From Xanthobacteraceae bacterium (GTDB lineage Bacteria > Pseudomonadota > Alphaproteobacteria > Rhizobiales > Xanthobacteraceae), in assembly GCA_030036975.1 (NCBI GenBank), contig JASHSE010000601.1, positions 1-12,584 on the forward strand: a stretch of 12,584 bases of DNA, written 5' to 3'. The stretch's first letter is position 1. The number at the start of each line of letters is the position of its first letter. Positions 1-6,191 of the stretch are shown here, piece by piece. The translations under genes and the position numbers were made by a program. The notes below the pieces were generated by a model. The model was not told the origin of the DNA. It did no database searches and saw nothing but the letters and a program-made list of their open reading frames with translations.

Positions 1-1
1 C

Positions 2-295
2 TCATCTGCGCGCCGCGGCTATGTCGGGTCAACGCCGGCGTCCGGAGAACCAGTTCGGCAGCGCTTCGGCAACGTCATTTCCGGGGAAAAGCTCAACACC
101 ATCAAAATCCCGACGCTGCTGATGACCGGCGATGCCGACCTCTACACGCCGCCGTCGCTCCTGCGCATGGTCGCGGCGCAGATTCCTAGAAGCGAAGTGG
201 TGACCGTGCCGGACACCGGGCACGCCATCTATTGGGAGCGGCCGGACGTCTTCAATCGTGTCGTGCTGGACTTCATCGGCCGGCATCCGCAGTAA
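2..295 (+). CDS. Alpha/beta hydrolase, C-terminal part (5' end outside window)
   Basis: The frame is open from base 2 and ends at TAA 293-295, giving the last 97 residues of a protein whose start lies upstream. Seen: a beta strand IPTLLMTGDADLYTPP followed about 40 residues later by TGHAIYWERPDVFN and the end DFIGRHPQ. In alpha/beta hydrolases these are the strand-6 loop carrying the catalytic Asp (GDAD) and the loop carrying the catalytic His (GHAIYWE), so both C-terminal members of the triad are present; the nucleophile elbow is not in the window. The residues before the first motif (VISGEKLNTIK) fit the end of a cap region. The substrate cannot be told: esterases, C-C hydrolases and haloperoxidase-like members share this layout. 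The gene runs convergently into the enolase-superfamily gene with only 9 bp between the stop codons and no obvious terminator. Confidence 0.8.
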   Translation, partial: SSARRGYVGSTPASGEPVRQRFGNVISGEKLNTIKIPTLLMTGDADLYTPPSLLRMVAAQIPRSEVVTVPDTGHAIYWERPDVFNRVVLDFIGRHPQ

Positions 296-304
296 AACCG
301 GCGC

Positions 305-1402
305 TCAATTCTTCACCGCAAACTCGCGCAAAATGTCCGGCTTGAAGGCGAGGCCGTGGCCGGGCCGCTCCGGCGCGGTAATCACGCCGTTCGTCACCGG
401 GACCGGATCGATCCACAGATCCTCGGAAAGCCCCATATCCTCGATCCAAATCCCGTTCGGGATCGAGGCGAGCAGGTGCACGTTCAGCTCGGGAAACAGA
501 TGCGGTGCGATGCTCATGCCCCAGGTGTCGGCGACAGTCGCGATCTTGCGCAGTTCGGTGAAGCCGCCGCGCATCGGATCGGGCTGCAGGATCGGCAGCC
601 GCGGATGCTCGAAGAAAGGTTTGAGGTCGAAGCGGGTGAAGTGCGTCTCGCCGCCGACGATGCGCAGATCAAGCGCCTCGGCGATGCGCAGGTAGCCGGC
701 GAAATCGTCGGCCACCACCGGCTCCTCCAGCCAGTATACGTCATAGTCCTGAAATTTGCGGCCCATCTGGATCGCAACATCGGCGGTCCAGCCCATGTTG
801 ACGTCGATCATGATGGCGATGTCCGACCCCACCGCCTCGCGCATGCGCCGCACGTTGTCGAGATCGGTGTGCAAATCGCCGACGTGAGCGACCTGCATCT
901 TGATCGCCTTATAGCCGCGTTCCTTATAGTGCAGCGCCTTGGCGATCATGCCGTCGCCGCCGGAGCCGCGGAAACAGCCGCTGCCGTAGGCGGGCAACTG
1001 CGCGCGGAAATTGCCCCACAGCCGATGCAGCGGCAGCTTGGCGCGCTTGCCGAGCGCGTCCCACAGCGCCATGTCAAGCACCGACTGCGCCATGGTGGCG
1101 ATGCCGCCGCGGCCATACGTCATGGTGGCGCGCCACAGGTCCTGCCAGATCGCTTCGACCGCGCTTGCGTCCCGGCCGATGACGCGCGGGATGATGCACT
1201 CGTCGAGGCAGGCCGCAAGCGCGCGCAGGCCGGACCGGAACAGAAACAAATAGCCCATGCCGACGATGCCGTCGGCGGTTTCGACCTCGAGCACCAGGAA
1301 ATTGCGGGTGTCGCCGAAGGCGTGGCCCTTGAGCCACGGATTTTGCGGCCACGGCACGCGCAAGAGCGTGATGCGGATCGCCTTGATCGTCATGTCGGTC
1401 AT
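305..1402 (-). CDS. Mandelate racemase/muconate-lactonizing family protein (enolase superfamily), probable sugar-acid dehydratase or racemase
   Basis: 365 aa, the usual length. ATG at 1402 is chosen because GGGGGA stands 4 nt upstream and the family N-terminus (MTIKAIRITLLRVP) begins there; the open frame extends further upstream but has no better start. An N-terminal capping domain (about 1-130) precedes the TIM barrel. Metal ligands are clear: Asp200 (MIDVN), Glu226 (WLEEP) and Glu252 (GGE). A His-Asp pair matching the mandelate racemase dyad is His301 (SIAPHLFPE) and Asp275 (QPDPMRGG), with Glu321 (IEDMG) as the likely extra acid. At the end of barrel strand 2 the motif is K168-M-Q170, not the K-x-K of mandelate racemase, so one base is replaced by Gln. 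Members of this subgroup remove an alpha-proton from carboxylate sugars to dehydrate or epimerise them; the substrate is unknown. It is divergent from the Rid-family gene across 134 bp. Confidence 0.88.
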   Translation of the reverse strand: MTDMTIKAIRITLLRVPWPQNPWLKGHAFGDTRNFLVLEVETADGIVGMGYLFLFRSGLRALAACLDECIIPRVIGRDASAVEAIWQDLWRATMTYGRGGIATMAQSVLDMALWDALGKRAKLPLHRLWGNFRAQLPAYGSGCFRGSGGDGMIAKALHYKERGYKAIKMQVAHVGDLHTDLDNVRRMREAVGSDIAIMIDVNMGWTADVAIQMGRKFQDYDVYWLEEPVVADDFAGYLRIAEALDLRIVGGETHFTRFDLKPFFEHPRLPILQPDPMRGGFTELRKIATVADTWGMSIAPHLFPELNVHLLASIPNGIWIEDMGLSEDLWIDPVPVTNGVITAPERPGHGLAFKPDILREFAVKN

Positions 1403-1428
1403 AAATCCCCCATAGCGCGCTGTTGCAT

Positions 1429-1446
1429 CCCCCCGCCCCCACCCCC
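1429..1446 (-). other. G-rich tract upstream of the enolase-family gene
   Basis: On the minus strand this reads G5-T-G5-C-G6. A fourth G5 run at 1407-1411 is the core of the ribosome binding site of the enolase-family gene. It lies 27-44 nt before the start codon and may be transcribed in the 5' leader. Four G runs with loops of 1, 1 and 17 nt could form a G-quadruplex that masks the ribosome binding site; that effect is inference. Upstream DNA is otherwise GC-rich but not homopolymeric. Confidence 0.4.
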
Positions 1447-1536
1447 GCAATTTAACCCCGCCCATGCTGCGCAAAGCGTAATGTGGCGTCAACGTGTTCT
1501 ATTCAGCAGCGATCAGGAATTCAGCAGAGGGCCATC

Positions 1537-1935
1537 ATGCCCAAGACCCAGATCACCTCGCCGAAAATCCGCCAGCCGAGCGGCCACTTCTCCCATGCCA
1601 CGGTCGCGGCGGCGCGCGGTCGCCTCCTCTTCATCTCCGGCATGACGGCGCGGCGCGCCGACGGCAGCATCGCCGGCATCGGCGATATCGAGGCGCAGAC
1701 GCGGCAGGTCTGCGACAACGTCAAGGCCGCGGTGGAAGCCGCCGGCGGCAGCATGGACGATATCTGCCGGGTCGACGTCTACGTGCGCAACATGGAGCAT
1801 TTCGATCAGATCCATAAAGTGCGCCGCGAATATTTCCGGGCGCCGGCGCCCGCTTCCACCATGGTCGAGGTGTGCAAGATGACTTCGCCCGATTATTTGA
1901 TCGAGATGAACGCCATCGCGGTGATCGGCGACTGA
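1537..1935 (+). CDS. Rid family (YjgF/YER057c/UK114) protein lacking the catalytic-site arginine
   Basis: 132 aa. ATG 1537 is preceded by AGAGG about 7 nt upstream, and the product from there has the usual family length; upstream in-frame starts would add an unconserved extension. Seen: SHATVAAARGRLLFISGMT as the first strands, the helix QTRQVCDNVKAAVEAAGG, the strand VDVYVRNMEHF, and the end VEVCKMTSPDYLIEMNAIAV. RidA enzymes hydrolyse reactive enamines/imines made by PLP enzymes and need Arg105 (E. coli numbering, motif PARS). Here the aligned stretch is PAST, so that Arg is Ser107; the position of Glu120 is kept (Glu123), and Tyr17 aligns with Phe18. Rid subfamilies without this Arg are not known as imine deaminases, so a different role is likely. 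The gene is divergent from the enolase-superfamily gene, and the pair may serve one catabolic route. Confidence 0.88.
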   Translation: MPKTQITSPKIRQPSGHFSHATVAAARGRLLFISGMTARRADGSIAGIGDIEAQTRQVCDNVKAAVEAAGGSMDDICRVDVYVRNMEHFDQIHKVRREYFRAPAPASTMVEVCKMTSPDYLIEMNAIAVIGD

Positions 1936-2041
1936 GCCGGCAAGGCCGGGCGCGGCGCAATGCCGGTGCCGGTTCCGCCTGTGGTCTTGTCACGGCTGCG
2001 CAAATCGGGCGACAAATCGCGGCGCCCGCCCGGAGATTCGT

Positions 2042-3853
2042 GTGAACCCGACGATCAATATCGCCGCCTATAGCGACGCGCTGGTTGTCCTCGGCACCGC
2101 CGGCATCCTGGTGCCGATCGTGAGCCGGCTCGGCATCAACCCGACGCTGGGCTACCTGGTCGCCGGCGCCGTGTTGGGGCCGCTCGGCCTCGGCTCGTTC
2201 ATCCGCTCCTATCCGTGGCTTTATTGGTTCACCGTCGGCGATGCCCGCAACGTCGACGGCATCGCCGAGCTCGGCGTCGTGTTCCTGTTGTTCCTGATCG
2301 GGCTCGAACTGTCGCTGCAGCGGCTGTTGACCATGCGGCGCTACGTCATGGGCCTCGGCGGACTGCAGGTGCTCATCACCGCGGCGCTGATCGATGGCGC
2401 GGCGATGGCGGCTGGATTGCCGCCGGCGGCGGCGCTCGTGATCGGCTTGAGCCTGGCGCTGTCCTCGACGGCGATCGTGCTCGAACTGTTGTCGAAGCAG
2501 GAGCGTCTCACCAGTACCACCGGGCGCATCAGCTTTTCGATCCTGCTGGCGCAGGACCTCGCCGTCATTCCGATCCTGCTATTGGTTTCGATCCTGGCGG
2601 CGGGCCCCGGCCGCTCGGTGCTGACGAGCCTCGCCAGCGCGCTGGTTTCGGCCGCCATCGCGCTCGGCGCCATCGTGCTGTTCGGCCGGCTGTTGATGCG
2701 GCCGCTGTTTCGGCTCGTCGCCTCGACGGCCTCGCGCGACCTGTTCATCGCCGCCGTGCTGTTCGTAATCCTCGCCGCCGGCGTGATCGCCGACCGCGCC
2801 GGCCTGTCGATGGCGCTTGGCGCGTTTGTCGCCGGCCTGTTGCTTGCCGAGACCGAATACCGCAAGGCGGTTGAGGCGGCACTCGCGCCGTTCAAGGCGC
2901 TGCTGCTCGGCATCTTCTTCTTCACCGTCGGCATGGCGATCGATTATCGCGAGCTGATCGGGCAGCCGGCGCTGTTGGCGGCGAGCGTCGCCGGCCTGAT
3001 CGCCGTCAAGGCGCTGATCGTGCTCGGCCTGTCGCGGACGTTCCGCATCTCCTGGCCGGTCGCGGTGGAGACCGCGCTGTTGCTCGGGCCGGGTGGCGAG
3101 TTCGCCTTCGTCGGCATCGGCATGGCGGCTGCGGCGAGCCTGATCGAGCCGCGCGCCGTGAGCTATGCGCTCGCCCTCACCTCGGTGACCATGCTGCTCA
3201 CCCCGCTGTTGTCGGCTGCCGGCCGGCGCTTCGGCATGCGGCTGCGCGCCGGCGCCGCGCCGTCCGTCGAGCTCGCCGCCAGGCCGGGCGGCGGGCAAAA
3301 CCACGCGATCGTCGTCGGCTACGGCCGCGTCGGCAAGGTCGTGTGCGAATTGCTGCGCCAGCACGGCATCGCCTATCTGGCCGCCGATCTCGACGCGCCC
3401 GCGGTGACGCGCGACCGCCGCGCCGGCCACGAAGTCTATTATGGCGACGCCGCCGATGCGAAATTTCTCGAAGCCTGCGGCCTCGCCGACGCCGCGGGCG
3501 TCATCATCACCATCCACACCTCAAGCGCCATCGACGAGGTGGTCGCGCATGTCCGCTCGCTGCGGCCCGACATTCTCATCGTCTCGCGCGCCCGCGACGC
3601 CGCCCATGCCAGCCATCTCTACAGTCTCGGCGCCAGCGACGCGGTGCCGGAAACCATCGAGGCGAGCCTGCAGCTCTCCGAAGCGGCGCTGATCGGGCTC
3701 GGCAAGCCGACCGGGCCGGTGATCGCCTCGATTCATGAAAAGCGCGACCAGATCCGCCGCACCTTGCAGGAGGCGGCCGGCAAGGCCGGCTTGCAGACGA
3801 TTCACGCGGTGAAGCGGAAAAGTCTGCGCGCCGCGGCGGATAAGGGCTCCTGA
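2042..3853 (+). CDS. CPA2-family cation:proton antiporter, Kef/YbaL type, with C-terminal RCK (TrkA-N) domain
   Basis: 603 aa from GTG 2042, with GGAG 8 nt upstream and the first membrane helix starting near residue 12. Residues 1-395 form a run of about 12 hydrophobic segments with the CPA2 signatures: FLIGLELSL (84-92), the ion-binding AQDLAVIP (170-177, Asp172), FFFTVGMAID (292-301) and LLLGPGGEFAFV (346-357). Residues 418 to about 540 are a Rossmann RCK/TrkA-N domain with GYGRVG (426-431) and acidic residues after the second strand (AADLD, 447-451), fitting NAD(H) binding. There is no TrkA-C domain; the tail of about 60 residues ends in a basic helix. Kef-type proteins move K+ out against H+ in the inner membrane, gated by nucleotide or glutathione adducts. 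The glutathione-binding residues cannot be judged by eye, so K+ selectivity is inferred. The gene stands alone, about 105 bp after the Rid gene. Confidence 0.92.
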   Translation: MNPTINIAAYSDALVVLGTAGILVPIVSRLGINPTLGYLVAGAVLGPLGLGSFIRSYPWLYWFTVGDARNVDGIAELGVVFLLFLIGLELSLQRLLTMRRYVMGLGGLQVLITAALIDGAAMAAGLPPAAALVIGLSLALSSTAIVLELLSKQERLTSTTGRISFSILLAQDLAVIPILLLVSILAAGPGRSVLTSLASALVSAAIALGAIVLFGRLLMRPLFRLVASTASRDLFIAAVLFVILAAGVIADRAGLSMALGAFVAGLLLAETEYRKAVEAALAPFKALLLGIFFFTVGMAIDYRELIGQPALLAASVAGLIAVKALIVLGLSRTFRISWPVAVETALLLGPGGEFAFVGIGMAAAASLIEPRAVSYALALTSVTMLLTPLLSAAGRRFGMRLRAGAAPSVELAARPGGGQNHAIVVGYGRVGKVVCELLRQHGIAYLAADLDAPAVTRDRRAGHEVYYGDAADAKFLEACGLADAAGVIITIHTSSAIDEVVAHVRSLRPDILIVSRARDAAHASHLYSLGASDAVPETIEASLQLSEAALIGLGKPTGPVIASIHEKRDQIRRTLQEAAGKAGLQTIHAVKRKSLRAAADKGS

Positions 3854-3871
3854 CAAACGCACCTCAACCGC

Positions 3872-3953
3872 GTCATTGCGAGAAGCGAAGCTACCACGCT
3901 ATCCAGAACGGCCGCACCGCCGCCCTAAATTGCTTCACTTCGCTCGCAATGAC
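3872..3953. repeat. REP-like inverted repeat (GTCATTGCGAG type) between convergent genes
   Basis: The left arm begins GTCATTGCGAG at 3872 and continues AAGCGAAG; the right arm, 3931-3953, read on the minus strand begins with the same 11 bases and continues CGAAGTGAAGCA. The arms are separated by about 40 bp, and the left arm has lost a few bases. Palindromes of this type are scattered through intergenic DNA of Bradyrhizobium, Rhodopseudomonas and relatives (family knowledge). It sits exactly between the converging antiporter and otsA genes, so its transcript could fold and stop transcription both ways, but there is no clear U tract. Confidence 0.75.
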
Positions 3954-3958
3954 GAAGT

Positions 3959-5422
3959 TTAATACCCCTGCGCGGTCCGGGCCGTGCCGCCGATGTCGAC
4001 CAGGATCGGCGCCGCGCCGTTGCGCGAGGCGGCGAGCCGCGGCGGGGCGTGGCGCGTCTCCGTGAGCGCGTGCAAAAAGCTCGCGAACCAGTTCTGCACC
4101 GAGGAGCGGCGCAGCTTCGCCACCAAGGTCTGCCAGCGCTCGCGCCGCTCTTCGAGCCGCATCGCGAATGCACTGGCGGTCTGCCGCGCCATGCCGTCGA
4201 TATCGTGCGGATTGACCAACAGCGCTGCGTCAAGCTCCTTGGCGGCGCCGGCGAACGACGACAACACCAGCACGCCGGGATCGAACGGGTTCTGCGCCGC
4301 CACATACTCCTTGGCGACCAGGTTCATGCCGTCGTGCAGCGGGGTCACCAGGCCGACATGGGCGACGCGGTAGAAACCGGCGAGCGTCGACTGCGCAAAG
4401 CCTTTGTTCAGGTAGCGGATCGGAATCCAATCGACCTCGCCGTGGCGGCCGTTGACTTCGCCGACCAGGGCGGCGAGGTCGGCCTTGAGCTCGCGATAGG
4501 CGCGGATATTGCCGCGCGACGGCACCGCGACCTGCAACAGCGCGACGCCGCGTTTCAGCTCGGGCTGCAGGTCGAGCATGCGGTCGAAGGCGCGGATGCG
4601 ATTGGGCAATCCTTTGGAATAATCGAGCCGGTCGACGCCGAGCGCCAGCTTGGCGCCCTGCAGGCTGGCGCGCAGCCGCGCCACGTCGGCCCGCGTCACT
4701 GCCTTGGTGGCGCGCGAGGCGAATTCGTCGACGTCGATGCCGATCGGGAACGTGGCGAGCCGCGTGAGGCCGTAGGCGGAGGCAACCGCGCCGTCGACCG
4801 CCGACATGCCGAACTCGTAGTGCAGATAATCTTCGAAATTGCGCCGGTCGTCGTCGGTCTGGAAGCCGATCAGGTCGTAGCCGAGCATCGCCGAAACGAG
4901 ATCGGCGTGGTGTGGCACCGCCGCGATGGTGCTGCGCTCGGCCCATGGCGTGTGCAGAAAAAATCCGATGGGGCGGCCGACCCGCAGGCGGCGCAACTCG
5001 GCGCCGAGCGTGAGGAAGTGATAATCCTGCACCCAGAACGTGGCATCCGGGCCATTGAAGCGTAACAGCGCGCGCGCCATGAAGGCGTTGACTTCGCGAT
5101 AGGAGGCGTATTCGTCGGCGGTGACCTGAATGAGATCCGGTCGCGAATGCAGCGCCGGCCACAGCGCTGAATTGGCGAAGCCTTCATAATAACCCCGATA
5201 ATGCTTGGCCGGAAGGTCGACGGTCGCGAGCGCGCCCTTGCCGAGCGCCTCGATCTTGGCGAATGATTCGCGCATCTGCGCGGCGTCGCCATGGCCGCTG
5301 GAACCGACCCAGATCGCTCCCGATTCTTTGACGACTGGAATCAGCGCCGAGGCCAAACCCCCCGCGATGGGCTCGTCGGTTTTTGCCCGCGCGACGCGGT
5401 TGGAAACGACGACAACGCTCAC
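3959..5422 (-). CDS. otsA: Alpha,alpha-trehalose-phosphate synthase (UDP-forming), OtsA, GT20
   Basis: 487 aa from GTG 5422, which has a perfect GGAGG at 5434-5430 with a 7-nt spacer; the protein then begins MSVVVVSNRVA, as OtsA proteins do. It joins glucose from UDP-glucose to glucose 6-phosphate in the cytoplasm, giving trehalose 6-phosphate. Substrate-binding residues fall almost at E. coli numbering: Gly21-Gly22 (AGGLASAL), Asp133 (WVQDYHF), His157 (FFLHTPW), Arg265 and Lys270 (GVDRLDYSKGL) and Asp364 (LHDGMNLVAKE). The full GT20 fold is present and intact; the last 40 residues are variable. An in-frame GTG at 5596 would add a Pro-rich, unconserved 58 residues and overlap the ASRT stop as GTGA; it has only a weak ribosome site. 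Downstream of the ASRT gene by 170 bp on the same strand, and probably co-transcribed. OtsB is not in the window. Confidence 0.96.
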   Translation of the reverse strand: MSVVVVSNRVARAKTDEPIAGGLASALIPVVKESGAIWVGSSGHGDAAQMRESFAKIEALGKGALATVDLPAKHYRGYYEGFANSALWPALHSRPDLIQVTADEYASYREVNAFMARALLRFNGPDATFWVQDYHFLTLGAELRRLRVGRPIGFFLHTPWAERSTIAAVPHHADLVSAMLGYDLIGFQTDDDRRNFEDYLHYEFGMSAVDGAVASAYGLTRLATFPIGIDVDEFASRATKAVTRADVARLRASLQGAKLALGVDRLDYSKGLPNRIRAFDRMLDLQPELKRGVALLQVAVPSRGNIRAYRELKADLAALVGEVNGRHGEVDWIPIRYLNKGFAQSTLAGFYRVAHVGLVTPLHDGMNLVAKEYVAAQNPFDPGVLVLSSFAGAAKELDAALLVNPHDIDGMARQTASAFAMRLEERRERWQTLVAKLRRSSVQNWFASFLHALTETRHAPPRLAASRNGAAPILVDIGGTARTAQGY

Positions 5423-5429
5423 GTGAAGT

Positions 5430-5434
5430 CCTCC
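5430..5434 (-). promoter_or_regulatory. Ribosome binding site that sets the otsA start
   Basis: GGAGG on the minus strand, 7 nt before GTG 5422. It decides for the 487-aa form over the frame's upstream GTG at 5596, which has only GAGG 1 nt away. Confidence 0.8.
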
Positions 5435-5449
5435 GGTTGGCGTTCCAAC

Positions 5450-5474
5450 AACCCGGCTGGCGGCGGTTGGTTCC
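5450..5474 (-). promoter_or_regulatory. Near-consensus EcfG-type promoter candidate just upstream of otsA
   Basis: Minus strand GGAAC (5474-5470), 16-nt spacer, GGTT (5453-5450): one mismatch from GGAAC-N16-CGTT, in the -10. Transcription would begin about 20 nt before the otsA GTG and leave the GGAGG ribosome site intact. One mismatch in such a GC-rich stretch may be chance. Confidence 0.3.
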
Positions 5475-5592
5475 GGCGGCGTCGGCTGCGGCGGCGATTG
5501 GTCCTGCAAGCGGCGGAAGAATTTCGCGTTTTGTCGTCTTGCAGCAGTGAGTTTCGTCTCGGAACGGCGGTAACGCAGAGAATGTGGAACGC

Positions 5593-5967
5593 TCACGCCT
5601 CACTGTAGGCGATAGTCGACAACAGACTCACCTCGGCGTGACGCGTGTCCATACGCGTATGCTGCAACACGATCGGCACGTCGGATTCGAATACCGAAGC
5701 GTAATCCATGTCGCGCGGAATCGGCGCCGGGTCCTCCAAATCGTTGAAACGCAGATGCAGCGTGCGGCGCGCACCCACGGTGACCTGATACGGTCCGACC
5801 GGTTCGCGGTCGGCGAAGAAAACGGTAATCCGGATATGGGCTTCCTGATCGCCGACGTTGAGAATGCAGGCGGTCTCGTGCGAGATCAGCGAGCGATCGA
5901 AAAATGAGCTCTGTGACGGAATGTAGCCTTCCGCAATCGCCCAACGCTTACGCCCGATGGGTTCCAT
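5593..5967 (-). CDS. Sensory rhodopsin transducer (ASRT) family protein
   Basis: 124 aa from ATG 5967 (AGGG 10 nt upstream). No signal peptide or membrane segment; a small soluble beta-rich protein. The sequence matches the Anabaena sensory rhodopsin transducer family over its whole length: WAIAEGYIP (9-17), SHETACILN (29-37), REPVGPYQVTV (54-64), RFNDL (73-77), PIPRDMDYAS (82-91) and QHTRMDTRHAE (102-112), ending LLSTIAY. In Anabaena the founding member is a soluble tetramer that binds the photosensor ASR; published computational work proposed that the wider family binds small molecules, perhaps sugars. Here no rhodopsin is present: the neighbours are otsA on the same strand, and glucose dehydrogenase and GH15 genes reading the other way. 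A perfect EcfG-type promoter lies about 65 nt upstream. I infer a cytosolic sugar-sensing or sugar-binding partner of trehalose metabolism. Family assignment is firm; function is not. Confidence 0.93.
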   Translation of the reverse strand: MEPIGRKRWAIAEGYIPSQSSFFDRSLISHETACILNVGDQEAHIRITVFFADREPVGPYQVTVGARRTLHLRFNDLEDPAPIPRDMDYASVFESDVPIVLQHTRMDTRHAEVSLLSTIAYSEA

Positions 5968-6032
5968 GCCCTAAAGACCCTGTCATCCCAAGATTGCTGT
6001 GGATTTGGCGCTGATACGCTTCGATAAGCCGC

Positions 6033-6057
6033 AACGCGGAAAGTTGCCAGCGGTTCC
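6033..6057 (-). promoter_or_regulatory. EcfG-type general stress promoter reading into the ASRT gene and otsA
   Basis: On the minus strand GGAAC (6057-6053), 16-nt spacer, CGTT (6036-6033). This is an exact match to the consensus of the alphaproteobacterial general stress sigma factor EcfG/SigT, which is freed when phosphorylated PhyR binds the anti-sigma factor NepR. A start about 7 nt after the -10 would leave a leader of roughly 60 nt before the ASRT ATG at 5967. Confidence 0.82.
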
Positions 6058-6063
6058 GGCTAC

Positions 6064-6088
6064 GGAACTTTTTTTCGTGACGGCCGTT
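6064..6088 (+). promoter_or_regulatory. EcfG-type general stress promoter reading into the glucose dehydrogenase and GH15 genes
   Basis: GGAAC (6064-6068), 16-nt spacer beginning with seven T, CGTT (6085-6088): an exact match to the EcfG consensus. Its -35 box lies 6 bp from that of the divergent promoter at 6033-6057, and together the two form the inverted repeat GTTCCG-N4-CGGAAC (6053-6068). The leader to ATG 6192 would be about 95 nt and would contain a 15-codon open frame. Confidence 0.82.
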
Positions 6089-6138
6089 CCCTCAAAGGGG
6101 TTTTGGCCGCGCGGTGCGGCTGTCGCATTATTGGAGTG

Positions 6139-6186
6139 ATGGGCCGAACCGCCGTCGCAATCGCCCTTGAAGCCGCCATGGACTAA
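6139..6186 (+). CDS. Possible 15-codon leader peptide before the dehydrogenase gene
   Basis: ATG 6139 preceded by TTGGAGTG encodes MGRTAVAIALEAAMD and stops at TAA 6184-6186, 5 nt before ATG 6192. The stop codon runs into AAGGAAG, the ribosome site of the next gene, so translating ribosomes could assist the dehydrogenase start. No run of regulatory codons is seen, so it is not a classical attenuator. It may be chance. Confidence 0.2.
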   Translation: MGRTAVAIALEAAMD

Positions 6187-6191
6187 GGAAG

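Noticed and set aside
356..1645. A 429-codon open frame on the plus strand over the enolase-family gene
   Set aside because: It is antisense to a gene with a complete, motif-rich product. High GC removes stops from the opposite strand; the translation is rich in Arg, His, Ala and Asp and shows no fold.
2579..3517. A 312-codon minus-strand frame inside the antiporter gene
   Set aside because: Low-complexity Arg/Gly/Ala/Asp translation opposite a conserved transporter; an antisense artefact of GC-rich codons.
4049..5065. A 338-codon plus-strand frame over otsA
   Set aside because: OtsA carries all substrate-binding residues on the minus strand; the opposing translation shows no motif.
5593..5967. 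Reading the ASRT protein as evidence of a light-sensing system here
   Set aside because: No seven-helix opsin or retinal synthesis gene is in the window, and the neighbours are sugar enzymes.
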